A stretch of 64,000 bases of DNA from Gordonibacter faecis (GCF_030077735.1 NZ_JASJEU010000003.1:248001-312000), one strand, 5' to 3'; counted from the first letter of the stretch, positions 51,779 through 61,425 are shown. A program made the numbers and translations. Notes: generated from the sequence alone by a model not told the origin.

Positions 51779-52333
51779 TTACGCCAAATCGCGCCAGAAG
51801 GAAGAGGTCATTTTGCCGTAGAGTTCCGCCAACTCATGGGGCGAAAGCACCATTTTGTCGGAGATCCATTTCTGCATGAACATGGCCTGCGACGAGGCGA
51901 AAAAGTAGGCGATGTAGTCGGCCGTCACCGTGGAGCCCCGATACCCAATTTTCGGAATGAGATCTTTGTTGAACGCGTAGATGGCGTTGGTCACCACGCG
52001 GATGAAGGTGTCGTCGTGACCGCGCAGAGGGCCCACGAGGTTTTCGTAGTACGTGCGCTCGTCGAACAACGACTCGTACATTTTCTCGTAGAAGAGCGAG
52101 TCGAGTTTGCGCGCACTGTCGCGCGAAAGTAACTCGTTCAAGTTGCGAAGCGGCTGCATGACATGCTGGTCGAAGAGGCTTTCCACGATGGCTTCTTTGT
52201 CGCGGTAGCGCACGTAGAACGTTTTGCGCGACACGCCGGCATCTTCGCAGATGGCAGAAACGGTGATTTTTTCGTAGGACGTGGTTTCCAACAGCTTCTT
52301 GAAGCTGCGCTCAATCGCATCGTTCGCACTCAT
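51779..52333 (-). CDS. TetR-family regulator
   Basis: A 184-residue TetR protein (AIERSFKKLLETTSYEKITV, then SAICEDAGVSRKTFYVRYRD). It reads toward the transhydroxylase-like genes, 225 nt ahead of them, so it likely controls them in response to an aromatic substrate. Three 13-bp tandem repeats near GAGGGCCAACGCG lie just after its stop (51728-51775). Confidence 0.88.
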   Translation of the reverse strand: MSANDAIERSFKKLLETTSYEKITVSAICEDAGVSRKTFYVRYRDKEAIVESLFDQHVMQPLRNLNELLSRDSARKLDSLFYEKMYESLFDERTYYENLVGPLRGHDDTFIRVVTNAIYAFNKDLIPKIGYRGSTVTADYIAYFFASSQAMFMQKWISDKMVLSPHELAELYGKMTSSFWRDLA

Positions 52334-52396
52334 GCCCGCGCCCCCTTGTGCCGTCTCCCCGTGCCTGCTGCCCTCATTTTACCATGGGTAAAGAAG

Positions 52397-52426
52397 GAAC
52401 GGCCCGACCGCATGGCCAGGCCGTTC
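52397..52426. terminator. Hairpin between tetR and serA
   Basis: GAACGGCC (52397-52404) pairs with GGCCGTTC (52419-52426); a weak CTTCTTT follows on the minus strand and GTGTTTTG on the plus strand. Confidence 0.5.
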
Positions 52427-52470
52427 GTGTTTTGCGTAGGTTGCGGAAGCGTGCGTGTGCAACAGTGCGC

Positions 52471-54051
52471 TTACAGCTTCACGTGCCAGAGGTTTTTGAG
52501 ATTGGTGACGCCGGCGCGGAGGTTGGCGAGGACGGTGTCGGTCACTTCGCCTTCCACGTTCACGTACACGAGCGCGTGCTGCTCTTCGGGCTTGGCGCCT
52601 ATCTGCATGGTAGTGATGTTGATACCCTCTTCGCCGAGGATGGTACCAATGACGCCAATGCGGCCCGGGGCGTCCACGTATTCGAAGATGAGGGACTCGC
52701 GGCCCGGGGCGATGTCAATCTTGTAGCCCAAAAGCGAGGTGAGGCGCGCATGCTGCGCGGCGTCGCCAAGCGTGCAGGCCACCTCCGTGCCGTCGGCCAT
52801 GACCGACACCGTGGACGCGTAGCCGTCGGCGTCGGGGCGCGCCTGGGTTTCCACCTTGATGCCATGGCGCTTTGCTACCGCATCCGCATTCACGGGGGTC
52901 ACCGTGGCACGGCCCTGGTATGAGAGCAGGCCCTTCACCGTGCCCGCCACCAGGATGGACGGATCAGCACCCGCAAGCGCACCCGCCGCAGTCAGCTTCA
53001 GGTACTGAGGCACTTCGCCGTGAATTTGCGCGAGCATGCTGCCCATCATCTGACACGCGGGGACATACGGGCCGACGGCGTCCATGACCTCAGGCGGCAC
53101 GGGCGCCATGTTCACGGCCGTGGGCACGATGGAGCCCGCCAGGCCCGCGGCCACGTACTCGGCCGTCTGCACGCCGGCGCGCAGCTGCGCTTCCTTCGTG
53201 GAGGCGCCCAGGTGAGGCGTGAGAATGGCGTTCGAGAACTCGTGCAGCGGGCTTTCCGTGCACGGCTCGCTTTCGTACACGTCAAGGCCCACAGCGCCAA
53301 TCTTGCCCGCGGCCAAGAAGTCCGCCAGCGAATCCACGTTGTAGATGCCGCCGCGCGCCGCGTTCACCAGGATGACGCCGTCTTTCATGCGCGCGTACTG
53401 CTCGGGGCCAAACATGCCGATGGTTTCTTTCGTCTTGGGCAGGTGCACAGTGATGAAGTCGGCCAGCGGCACGATGGCGTCCACGTCGTCGTAGAGCGTG
53501 ACGCCCAGCTGCTCGGCGCGCTCGGGGCTGCAGTACGGGTCGTAGCCGATGAGTTTCATGCCGAAGGCGCGCGCCCGCTCCGCCACCAGGCCGCCGATGC
53601 GCCCGAGGCCGAAAATGGCAAGCGTTTTCTCGTACAGCTCCACGCCGGTGAACTGGCCGCGCTCCCACTTGCCCGCGTGCATGGACGCGTTCGCCTGCGC
53701 CACGTGGCGCGCGCACGCCAGCATGAGGGCCATGGTGTGCTCGGCGGCACTCACGATGTTGGAGGTGGGCGCGTTGCACACAATAACGCCACAGTCCGTG
53801 GCGGCGTCGACGTCCACGTTATCCACGCCCACGCCCGCGCGGCCGATGATGCGCAGCTTCTTCCCCGCCTCGATGACCTCGCGCGTGACCTTCGTCGCCG
53901 AACGCACGATAAGCGCGTCGTAGCCAGGGATGGTCGCGATCAACTCTTCCGGCGCCATATCCAGCTTCACGTCCACTTCAAAGCCCTTGTCGCGCAGCAC
54001 CGCAACGCCAGCATCGGCCAACTTCTCGGCCACCAGCACCTTCTTCGTCAT
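52471..54051 (-). CDS. serA: D-3-phosphoglycerate dehydrogenase
   Basis: A 526-residue SerA of the long bacterial type: NAD-binding domain (LAIFGLGRIGGLVAERARAF), substrate residues in GRAGVGVDNVD, ARGGIYN, an intervening domain (residues about 320-450) and a C-terminal ACT domain (FEYVDAPGRIGVIGTILGEE). It catalyses the first step of serine synthesis. ATG 54051 has AAGGTGG about 9 nt upstream. serC, the second step, lies 8 kb away on the same strand, so the pathway is split. Confidence 0.94.
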   Translation of the reverse strand: MTKKVLVAEKLADAGVAVLRDKGFEVDVKLDMAPEELIATIPGYDALIVRSATKVTREVIEAGKKLRIIGRAGVGVDNVDVDAATDCGVIVCNAPTSNIVSAAEHTMALMLACARHVAQANASMHAGKWERGQFTGVELYEKTLAIFGLGRIGGLVAERARAFGMKLIGYDPYCSPERAEQLGVTLYDDVDAIVPLADFITVHLPKTKETIGMFGPEQYARMKDGVILVNAARGGIYNVDSLADFLAAGKIGAVGLDVYESEPCTESPLHEFSNAILTPHLGASTKEAQLRAGVQTAEYVAAGLAGSIVPTAVNMAPVPPEVMDAVGPYVPACQMMGSMLAQIHGEVPQYLKLTAAGALAGADPSILVAGTVKGLLSYQGRATVTPVNADAVAKRHGIKVETQARPDADGYASTVSVMADGTEVACTLGDAAQHARLTSLLGYKIDIAPGRESLIFEYVDAPGRIGVIGTILGEEGINITTMQIGAKPEEQHALVYVNVEGEVTDTVLANLRAGVTNLKNLWHVKL

Positions 54052-54293
54052 ACTTGCAACCACCTTCGGACTGTTCTGTTGTCAGTAATAACGCGCCACA
54101 AAGGACGCGCGTATGTATGATACGGCGAAACCGCCCGACGCGCGAAGGGAAGCAAAGAAATTCCCCGAAACCCGCGCGCGAGCGGTGATAAAAGCATCAG
54201 CCTTACCGCCCTTGCCATTTTTTAGAAGGAAAATATTCCAATAATGCCAATTTTCAGAATGATACTAGCACCTGTGATACACATAAGAGTGAA

Positions 54294-55484
54294 TTAGGCT
54301 TGGCGCGCGACCTCGAGCAGGGCTTCACGCGATACTGGGGGGAGTGAAGCAAGTTCTTCGGCGCGGCGGCGAATGAAGGTTGAAAGACCTGCGAGGAAGG
54401 CATCCGGGAAGGGGTGGGCTTCGCAGTTGGTGAATTCGAAGGACGCGAGGCGCTTCAGTTGTTCGATCTGGACGGGTCCCACCAGTCGCCGCGCCTGCTC
54501 GTCAAAGGTTACCTGCGGCCACGAGGGCAGCACAAACGCCGCTTCATTCGCGAAGGAATCCACCTGGTCAAAGGCCAGGTTGAAGAAGAGTGACCGGCCG
54601 TTGTCAAACACCGGAGCACATTCAAGGCGCTCGCCGGTGTGACTATCCCGCAGGATGCCGAAGTTCGTCAGGTGGCGATCGGTGTTGTAGATGAGCGCGT
54701 CGAACACCATCATGGAAGCGTAGCGCTCGAAGTGGTCAATCCCCCACCGCAGGTAGTCCTTCGCCGCCGCGGCGTAGGAGGCGTGCCCGAACGCGAGCGC
54801 GTGTGGCGCGTAGGAGACATCCGTAGTGCAGAAGCAGTCGCACGTGGAACACACGCCCGCCGACGCGGTGCTCCACTTGGTCAGGCCATAGTGCACCGCA
54901 TAAAGCCCCATGGCTTCCGCCACCTGGGAGGCAAGGAATTCTGCACGCGCTTCGCCGTATTCCGCACGCACGTCGGTGCTGCCTTTGTAGAGCCGCCGCG
55001 TACCATCAGGCTCAATGCGCCACGCCTTGCGCAGGTTGCCGTTCGTGGTGAGTTCCGGCGTTGCGGGCGTGAGGCCGTGAAGGTCGCTGGTCACGCCCGT
55101 GTAGGCCACCGCTGCCAGCACCGACGAGAAATCGTTCTCGTACAAATTACATTCGGCGAAGGTGTCGCGGCAGTCTTGCGGAACAATCCAGTAGGAATCG
55201 TTGAGCGATAATCCGCGGCTGACCGCAAGGATGCCGCTGCGGTCGTTCACCGAAAGGCCCAGCGAACGACAGAGTTCCGTCGCGAAGCGCCGATTCTGCG
55301 GGATGGCGCGCGTCGAGAGCCAGCGCCACAGCCCTTCGTTGGTGGCGTGGAACCCTGCGGGCAGCAGCTGCGCATTCGCCTCGTCGTACTCGTGCAGCAG
55401 GGCAGGCTCGTCTTCGCCGAACGAGAAGCGCGCGAGTGGCTGGTCAAAGAGGCGAAGCTCGTATATGTCGGTACTGCGAATCAT
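54294..55484 (-). CDS. HipA-like kinase-fold protein with cysteine-rich insert
   Basis: A 396-residue protein with HipA-type catalytic motifs: lysine K167 in RRLYKGS, the loop NTDRHLTNFG (D269, N274) and PVFDNGRS (D294). It is likely a Ser/Thr kinase-fold enzyme. An insert VCSTCDCFC (Cys 212, 215, 217, 219) could bind metal, which is unusual for HipA. No HipB-like partner is adjacent. ATG 55484 is 7 nt after TACAAT, so a leaderless transcript is possible. A 10-bp inverted repeat at 55500-55531 overlaps the promoter region. Confidence 0.75.
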   Translation of the reverse strand: MIRSTDIYELRLFDQPLARFSFGEDEPALLHEYDEANAQLLPAGFHATNEGLWRWLSTRAIPQNRRFATELCRSLGLSVNDRSGILAVSRGLSLNDSYWIVPQDCRDTFAECNLYENDFSSVLAAVAYTGVTSDLHGLTPATPELTTNGNLRKAWRIEPDGTRRLYKGSTDVRAEYGEARAEFLASQVAEAMGLYAVHYGLTKWSTASAGVCSTCDCFCTTDVSYAPHALAFGHASYAAAAKDYLRWGIDHFERYASMMVFDALIYNTDRHLTNFGILRDSHTGERLECAPVFDNGRSLFFNLAFDQVDSFANEAAFVLPSWPQVTFDEQARRLVGPVQIEQLKRLASFEFTNCEAHPFPDAFLAGLSTFIRRRAEELASLPPVSREALLEVARQA

Positions 55485-55499
55485 GCAGGCATTGTAGCA

Positions 55500-55531
55500 C
55501 GACGGCGGGCGCACGATCGCACCCGCCGTCG
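55500..55531. promoter_or_regulatory. Inverted repeat between ilvC and the HipA-like gene
   Basis: CGACGGCGGG (55500-55509) and CCCGCCGTCG (55522-55531) are perfectly complementary with a GC-rich 12-nt loop. It could end ilvC transcripts or be an operator for the HipA-like gene; no T run decides. Confidence 0.45.
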
Positions 55532-55573
55532 GCGTGCCATGGAAGTGTCTTGAATCCGCAGGCTCGCTGAACC

Positions 55574-56569
55574 CTAGCGGGGGACGAAGGTGAACATGCC
55601 GCGGATGTTTTCGCCTACTTGTTCGATTTCAGCCTCGGCGTGGGCGGTGCGCTGCTCTTTGAGCCAGGCTTGGCCGTTCTTGGAGTCCTCCATGAACTCG
55701 TGGGCGAAGCTGCCGTCTTGGATGCGCGCGAGGATGGTTTTCATGGCGGCCTTCGCCTCGTCGGTGATGACCTGGGGGCCGGCGTAGTAGTCGCCGTATT
55801 CGGCGGTATTCGAGATGGAGTAGCGCATGTTCGCCATGCCGCCCTCGTACATAAGATCCACGATGAGCTTCATCTCGTGGAAGCACTCGAAGTAGGCCAT
55901 CTCGGGCGGGTAGCCCGCCTCCACCAGCGTCTCGAAGCCGGCGTTGATGAGGGCGGTCACGCCGCCGCAGAGCACAGCCTGCTCGCCGAAGAGGTCGGTT
56001 TCGGTTTCGTTCTTGAACGTGGTTTCGATGACGCCGGCGCGCGCACCGCCAATACCCCACGCGTAGGAGAGCGCCACGTCTTTGGCCTGGCCAGAGGCAT
56101 CCTGTTGCACGCAGATGAGGCACGGTACGCCCGCGCCCTCGGTGAACACGCGGCGCACCATGTGGCCGGGACCCTTCGGCGCAATCATGATGACGTCCAC
56201 GTCGGCGGGCGGCGTGATGTAGCCGAAGTGGATGTTGAAGCCGTGCGCGAAGGCCAGCGTGTCGCCGGGCTTCAGGTGCGGGGCGATGTCGGCCTCGTAG
56301 GTGGCGGCCTGGGTCTCGTCGGGCGTGAGGATCATGATAAGGTCGGCTTCTTCGGCGGCGTCGGCCACGCTCATCACCTTGAGGCCCGCTTCCTCGGCGG
56401 CCTGGCGCGACGACGAGCCCTCGCGCAGACCCACGCGCACGTCACAGCCGGAGTCTTTCAGGTTGAGCGCATGGGCATGCCCCTGGCTGCCGTAGCCGAT
56501 GATGGCCACCTTCTTGTACTGGATGAGCTGGGGATTCGCATCGTTTTCGTGGTAGATCGTAACAGCCAT
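55574..56569 (-). CDS. ilvC: Ketol-acid reductoisomerase (class I)
   Basis: A 331-residue class I IlvC: VAIIGYGSQGHAHALNLKDS, GPGHMVRR, AYAWGIGGARAG-like segment (SYAWGIGGARAGVIETTFKN), EQAVLCGG and the metal-binding Glu/Asp in CFHEMKLIVDLMYEGG. It converts acetolactate or acetohydroxybutyrate to the dihydroxy acid with NADPH and Mg2+. ATG 56569 has AAAGGA upstream. It is the last ilv gene, separated from ilvN by a 322-nt repeat-filled gap. Confidence 0.95.
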   Translation of the reverse strand: MAVTIYHENDANPQLIQYKKVAIIGYGSQGHAHALNLKDSGCDVRVGLREGSSSRQAAEEAGLKVMSVADAAEEADLIMILTPDETQAATYEADIAPHLKPGDTLAFAHGFNIHFGYITPPADVDVIMIAPKGPGHMVRRVFTEGAGVPCLICVQQDASGQAKDVALSYAWGIGGARAGVIETTFKNETETDLFGEQAVLCGGVTALINAGFETLVEAGYPPEMAYFECFHEMKLIVDLMYEGGMANMRYSISNTAEYGDYYAGPQVITDEAKAAMKTILARIQDGSFAHEFMEDSKNGQAWLKEQRTAHAEAEIEQVGENIRGMFTFVPR

Positions 56570-56663
56570 GGTTAAGTCCTTTCTTGTTTGGCTGGGTTTA
56601 CTATGGTTGCGCGGCACGGGCAGAGCCCTTTCCCTACGGTTCAACCTGCGCGCTACATGCAGG

Positions 56664-56882
56664 TTGTCATCCTGAGCGGAGCGAACGCAGTGAGCGAAGT
56701 CGAAGGATCCCGGGTGGCGATAGCAGGAAATCTCACGGCTGACGCCGCTCGGGATCCTTCGACTACGCACCTAACGGCGCTCCGCTCAGGATGACAAACC
56801 TAGGCGCCGCTCGGGATCCTTCCCCTACGGGACTAGCTTCGCGTCGCGACTTCGCGCCTTCGGCGCTTCGCTCAGGATGACA
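56664..56882. repeat. Cluster of REP-like repeats between ilvN and ilvC
   Basis: TGTCATCCTGAGCGGAGCG, followed by AAGTCGAAGGATCC and then inverted copies (GGGATCCTTCGACTACG to CTCAGGATGACAA, twice), fill the gap. The same unit is at 28424-28469. The last part shares GACTAGCTTCGCGTCG with 28573-28588. Confidence 0.75.
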
Positions 56883-56891
56883 AGAGGTACA

Positions 56892-57377
56892 TCAAACGTC
56901 CTTACTATTTCTTGACATCGCAATTTTGCCGGTGCGGGTGATTTCTTTGATGCCGTAGGCGCGGAAGAGGTCTTCGAGGCCTTTGAGTTTGTCCTCGTCG
57001 CCGGTGGCTTCAATCATGAGCGAGCTTTTCCCCACGTCGACAATTTTCGCGCGGAAGATGTTGGCTATCTCGATGATTTCGTTGCGGCGGTCGGGGCTTG
57101 CGTTCACCTTGAACAGCACCAGTTCGCGCTCGATGGCGCCCTCGTCGGTGAGGTCGGTGATTTTGTGCACGCTGATGAGCTTGTGTAACTGCTTGGTGAT
57201 CTGTTCATACGCCACGTCGTCGGCCTTCACGATGGCGGTTACGCGCGACATGGTAGGGTCTTCGGTGGGGCCCACCGACAGCGACTCAATGTTGAAGCCG
57301 CGCCGCGAGATGAGGCCGGTCACACGCGAGAGCACGCCGGGTTTGTTTTCCACCAAGACCGAGAGAATGTGTTTCAT
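56892..57377 (-). CDS. ilvN: Acetolactate synthase regulatory subunit
   Basis: A 161-residue IlvN with an N-terminal ACT domain (HILSVLVENKPGVLSRVTGL, ISRRGFNIESLSVGPTEDP) and a second ACT-like half. It binds valine and activates the catalytic subunit. Its ATG overlaps the ilvB stop by 4 nt, so synthesis of the two subunits is coupled. Confidence 0.95.
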   Translation of the reverse strand: MKHILSVLVENKPGVLSRVTGLISRRGFNIESLSVGPTEDPTMSRVTAIVKADDVAYEQITKQLHKLISVHKITDLTDEGAIERELVLFKVNASPDRRNEIIEIANIFRAKIVDVGKSSLMIEATGDEDKLKGLEDLFRAYGIKEITRTGKIAMSRNSKDV

Positions 57378-59410
57378 CGGGCTCCCCCTTCCCTGCCGTC
57401 GTCTTCGGGCGCGTCGGTCAGCGGCTCCTCGCCCTCGCGCGGGGCCGTGTCGTTCGGGTCACTCTTCCAGCGGCCGCCGAACTGGGCATCCACCTTCGCG
57501 CAGGGCGAAGGTTCCATGCCAGCCACGTGCACATCACGCGCGGGCACATCGGTGCGCACGGCACCCACCGCCACGTCGATGGCCCCCATCACGTCGTCGA
57601 GCGCGCGACCCGGCGCCACCATGGGATACACGTTCTGGTCGCGCGCGATGGCCACATCCAAAAGATACGGGCCCTCAGCAGCCAACATGCACTCAAGCGC
57701 GGCGGACACCTCGTGCGGATCTTCCACGCGCTCGCCCGCCCAGCCGTACGCGTCGGCCAGCTTCACGAAATCGGGGTTGGCGTCCAGCAGCGTGGACGAG
57801 TACCGCTCGTCGTAGAACAGCTTTTGCCACTGACGCACCATGCCAAGGCAGCGGTTGTCCATGATGAGCACCTTCACCGGCACGCCGTGGATAGCGGCCG
57901 TGGCCATTTCCTGGCTGTTCATCTGGAACGATCCGTCGCCCGCCACGCACACCACCTGCTTGTCGGGACACCCGATGGCCGCGCCGATGGCCGCCGGGAA
58001 CCCAAAGCCCATGGTGCCGAGGCCGCCCGAGGAAATGAACGAGCGCGGCACTTCGCGGTCGATGCTCTGCGCCGCCCACATCTGGTGCTGACCCACCTCG
58101 GTCACCACGATGCTCTTCTGCGGGTCCAGCAGCTCAGACAGCGTCCGCATGACCAGCTCAGGCACAATTTCGTCCGGACTATCGCCCACCGCGTGGTGGT
58201 AGAACGGGAAGCGGCTGCACCACTCGGCAATCTGTGCGACCCACTTCTCGGTGGCTGGCTGCGCGCTCTCCTTGCGCAGCTGCGCCACCACGCCGCCGAG
58301 CACGCCTTTGAGGTCGCCGACGATAGGTATTTGCACGGCGCGCACCTTGCCAATTTCGGCCGGGTCGATGTCGATGTGGATGACGTCGGCGTGCGGCGCG
58401 AATTCGGAAAGTTTGCCGGTCACGCGGTCGGAGAAGCGCGCGCCCGCCGCAATGATGAGGTCGCTTTCAGTCATGGCGAGGTTCGCGTACTTCGAGCCAT
58501 GCATGCCCACCGGACCCAGGTTGAGCGGGTGCGACGCGGGAAACGCGCCCTTGCCCATAAGCGTGGTGACCACGGGGATTTGCATGATTTCCGCGAGCGC
58601 GCGCAGTTCATCGGCCGCGCCGGACGACACGATGCCGCCGCCCGCGTAGATTACCGGGCGTTCCGCGCGTTCGATGCGCGCCACCGCCTGCCTTATCTGC
58701 TTCGCGTTACCGCGATACGTGGGCTTGTACGACGGCAGGTTCACGTCGTCGGGGTACGAAAACACCAGTTCTTCGGACGCCAAGTCCGACGGAATGTCAA
58801 TGAGCACCGGGCCGGGACGCCCCGTCTTAGCAATATGGAACGCCTCGCGGAACGTGGAGGGCAGTTCTTCCACCGTTTGCAAGAGATAGCTGTGTTTCAC
58901 AACGGGCATGGTGATGCCCACGATGTCGGATTCCTGGAACGAGTCGGTGCCGATGACGCCGCGCGGCACCTGGCCGGTGACCACCACCAGCGGCACGCTG
59001 TCCATGTAGGCAGTCGCAATGCCGGTAACCGTGTTCGTGGCACCGGGGCCGCTGGTCACAATGGCCACGCCCACGTTGCCGGTTGCGCGCGCATAGCCGT
59101 CGGCCTCGTGCACGGCGCCCTGCTCGTGGCGCGCGAGCACGTGCGTGATCTGGGTGGAGTCGTAAAGCGCGTCGTAAATCTTGATGGCTTGGCCGCCCGG
59201 GTAGCCGAACACGAGGTCGACGCCTTCAGCCTCAAGCGAGGCCACCACAGCCTGCGCGCCAGTCATGGTGTGGCCCTGCTTGGGGTTCTTGCTGCCGAGG
59301 CCACGCGGCGCGCCGACGGCTGCCGCCGTGGCACCGGGCTTCGGTGCGGGCTGCTGCGTGCGCTTGGCGGGCGACGCGCCGGCTTCTGAAGTCTTGTGTG
59401 AGTTCGTCAT
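57374..59410 (-). CDS. ilvB: Acetolactate synthase catalytic subunit
   Basis: A 678-residue thiamin-diphosphate enzyme: FGYPGGQAIKIYDAL, the catalytic Glu in ARHEQGAVHEADGYA, TSGPGATNTVTGIATAYMDS and the ThDP motif GDGSFQMNSQEMATAAIHGV with NNR-like MDNRCLGMVRQW. It makes acetolactate or acetohydroxybutyrate. The N-terminal 40 residues (Ala/Pro-rich) and the acidic C-terminal 40 residues are extensions beyond the usual 560-600. It overlaps ilvD and ilvN by 4 nt each. Confidence 0.95.
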   Translation of the reverse strand: MTNSHKTSEAGASPAKRTQQPAPKPGATAAAVGAPRGLGSKNPKQGHTMTGAQAVVASLEAEGVDLVFGYPGGQAIKIYDALYDSTQITHVLARHEQGAVHEADGYARATGNVGVAIVTSGPGATNTVTGIATAYMDSVPLVVVTGQVPRGVIGTDSFQESDIVGITMPVVKHSYLLQTVEELPSTFREAFHIAKTGRPGPVLIDIPSDLASEELVFSYPDDVNLPSYKPTYRGNAKQIRQAVARIERAERPVIYAGGGIVSSGAADELRALAEIMQIPVVTTLMGKGAFPASHPLNLGPVGMHGSKYANLAMTESDLIIAAGARFSDRVTGKLSEFAPHADVIHIDIDPAEIGKVRAVQIPIVGDLKGVLGGVVAQLRKESAQPATEKWVAQIAEWCSRFPFYHHAVGDSPDEIVPELVMRTLSELLDPQKSIVVTEVGQHQMWAAQSIDREVPRSFISSGGLGTMGFGFPAAIGAAIGCPDKQVVCVAGDGSFQMNSQEMATAAIHGVPVKVLIMDNRCLGMVRQWQKLFYDERYSSTLLDANPDFVKLADAYGWAGERVEDPHEVSAALECMLAAEGPYLLDVAIARDQNVYPMVAPGRALDDVMGAIDVAVGAVRTDVPARDVHVAGMEPSPCAKVDAQFGGRWKSDPNDTAPREGEEPLTDAPEDDGREGGAR

Positions 59411-61089
59411 GACACATACGCCCCCTTATCTGCAGAAGAGACCAGCTTGGCGTACTTCGCGAGCACGCCGTGGTTGTGCTTGGGTGCGGGCGGTTGCCAC
59501 GCGGCGCGGCGGCGCTCAAGTTCCGCGTCGTCAATGTTCAGCGTGAGCGCGCCGCCCTCGATATCCACGGTCACCGAGTCGCCCTCTTCGATGAGCGCAA
59601 TGGGGCCGCCCGCCGCGGCTTCGGGGCTCACGTGGCCCACGGCCGGGCCTTTCGTCGCACCCGAGAAACGGCCGTCGGTGATGAGCGCCACGCTGGTGGA
59701 CAGGCCCATGCCCACGATGGAGGATGTGGGGGTGAGCATCTCGCGCATACCGGGGCCGCCCTTGGGGCCTTCGTAGCGGATGACCACGACATCGCCCGGC
59801 TTGATAGCGTCAGCGTTGATGGCCGCGCAGGCTTCCTCTTCGCTGTTGAACACGCGCGCGGGGCCGGTGTGGGTGAGCATGGAGGGGTCGACGGCCGACT
59901 TCTTCACGATGGCGCCGTCGGGCGCGAGGTTGCCGTGGAGCACGCGCAGGGCTCCCACCGGGGAGAACGGATTGTCGTACGCGCGCACCACATCGCCGTC
60001 GGCGCCCGCGCAGTGCGCCGCCATGTAGTCCAGGTACTCACCCATCTTCCCCATGCACGTGATGGCCGAGCAGTCAATGAGGCCCAGCTTGTCCAGCTCG
60101 GCGATGACCACCGGCACACCGCCCACCTCGTAGAGGTCGGACAGCGGCCGCGGGCCGGAGGGCTGCAACTTCACAAGATGTGGGGTGCGCGCGCTTGCCG
60201 CGTCCCAGTCGTCCATCGTGATGGGATGCCCCGCCTCGCGCGCGATGGCCGTGAGGTGCAGCACCGTGTTCGTGGAGCCGCCGAAGGCCATGTCGCATTC
60301 CATGGCGTTGTGGATGGCCGCCGCACTCACGATGTCGCGGGCGCACATGCCCTGCTCCAAGAGTTCCATCACCTTCATGCCCGCATGCTTCGCCAGGCGA
60401 ATGCGCTCGGAGTACACCGCCGGGATGGTACCGTTGCCCGGCAGCGCAATGCCGAGCGCCTCACACAGGCAGTTCATGGAGTTCGCCGTAAACATGCCAG
60501 AACAGCTGCCACAGGTGGGGCACGCGGTGTCCTCGTAGTACTTGAGCTCGGCCTCGGTCATGGTGCCGTTTTGCACGGCGGCCGCGCCGTCGAAGAGCGT
60601 GTTGAGATCGGTCGTGGGGCCGCACCCACCTGGCTGCTTGCCCGCGAGCATGGGGCCGCCCGACACAAACACCGTGGGAATGTTCACGCGCAGCGCGCCC
60701 AAAAGCATTCCCGGCACAATTTTGTCGCAGTTCGGGATGCACACCATGGCGTCGAAGGCGTGGCCCTGCACCGCGCACTCCACGCTGTCGGCGATGACCT
60801 CGCGCGACACGAGCGAATAGTGCATGCCCTCGTGGTTCATGGCGATGCCGTCGCACACGCCAATGGTGGAAATCTCGAACGGCACCCCGCCGGCCATGTA
60901 GATGCCCGCCTTCACGGCTTCGGCAATTTTGTCGAGGTTGTTGTGACCTGGAATGATGTCGTTGCGCGAGTTAACCACCGCAACGAGGGGCCGCGTCAGT
61001 TCCTCGTCGGTGATGCCGTCGGCCTTCAGCAGGCTGCGGTGCGGTGCGCGCGCGACACCGGTGGTTACCGCTTCGCTTCTTCGCTGCAT
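59407..61089 (-). CDS. ilvD: Dihydroxy-acid dehydratase
   Basis: A 560-residue IlvD. The Fe-S cysteines are in CIPNCDKIVPGMLLGALRVN, CPTCGSCSGMFTANSMNCL and GGPMLAGKQPGGC. It dehydrates dihydroxy acids to 2-oxo acids for valine and isoleucine synthesis. It is the first gene of the ilvD-ilvB-ilvN-ilvC run, downstream of a T-box-like leader and terminator. The start is ATG 61089; the Fe-S type makes the enzyme oxygen-sensitive, in line with an anaerobe. Confidence 0.95.
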   Translation of the reverse strand: MQRRSEAVTTGVARAPHRSLLKADGITDEELTRPLVAVVNSRNDIIPGHNNLDKIAEAVKAGIYMAGGVPFEISTIGVCDGIAMNHEGMHYSLVSREVIADSVECAVQGHAFDAMVCIPNCDKIVPGMLLGALRVNIPTVFVSGGPMLAGKQPGGCGPTTDLNTLFDGAAAVQNGTMTEAELKYYEDTACPTCGSCSGMFTANSMNCLCEALGIALPGNGTIPAVYSERIRLAKHAGMKVMELLEQGMCARDIVSAAAIHNAMECDMAFGGSTNTVLHLTAIAREAGHPITMDDWDAASARTPHLVKLQPSGPRPLSDLYEVGGVPVVIAELDKLGLIDCSAITCMGKMGEYLDYMAAHCAGADGDVVRAYDNPFSPVGALRVLHGNLAPDGAIVKKSAVDPSMLTHTGPARVFNSEEEACAAINADAIKPGDVVVIRYEGPKGGPGMREMLTPTSSIVGMGLSTSVALITDGRFSGATKGPAVGHVSPEAAAGGPIALIEEGDSVTVDIEGGALTLNIDDAELERRRAAWQPPAPKHNHGVLAKYAKLVSSADKGAYVS

Positions 61090-61147
61090 GCGTCCGATCC
61101 TTTCTCTCTACCGCGCCCCCGAACAGGGGCTCGGGTGATTCTGCCCA

Positions 61148-61425
61148 TAAAAAAATCCCGCCGCAGATAGCCTGCACCAGGACCTCAGAAGGAAGGGAGC
61201 AACGAACGTACCCTGCGACAGCGTGCCGCAGCGGTCGTGCTCGATCGGACTGATAACGGAGTCGCCGGTTCAGACTACTTGCTCCGCGCGCCGCCGGAGA
61301 TCGTCCGTCGACGTCGCGCAACGTTCGCACCGAACTGCTCGGAGGTGGCGTTCAGGCCGCCCACCACCGGCTCGCAGCACCCGCCGGCTCTCTGAAGATG
61401 GGTTAGTCCCTACTGTCCTCGTCAA
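61148..61425 (-). promoter_or_regulatory. T-box-like leader with terminator before ilvD
   Basis: On the minus strand the leader starts GACGAGGACAGTAGG (61409-61423), has AGAGAGCCGGCGGG about 20 nt on, then CCTGAACGCCACCTCCGAG and, further down, CCGTTATC (61251-61258), all landmarks of T-box Stem I and the Stem IIA/B pseudoknot. GAGG pairs with CCTC to frame an internal loop AGUA/GAA. A hairpin (61157-61181) followed by seven U ends it. The canonical UGGNACCGCG box is not present; the nearest match is AGGGTACG. The specifier by position reads GCC (Ala) or CGC, unexpected for ilv genes. Confidence 0.6.

Noticed and set aside
57527..61170. Two long plus-strand frames opposite ilvB and ilvD
   Set aside because: Antisense of unmistakable ilv genes; no start signals and no domain content.
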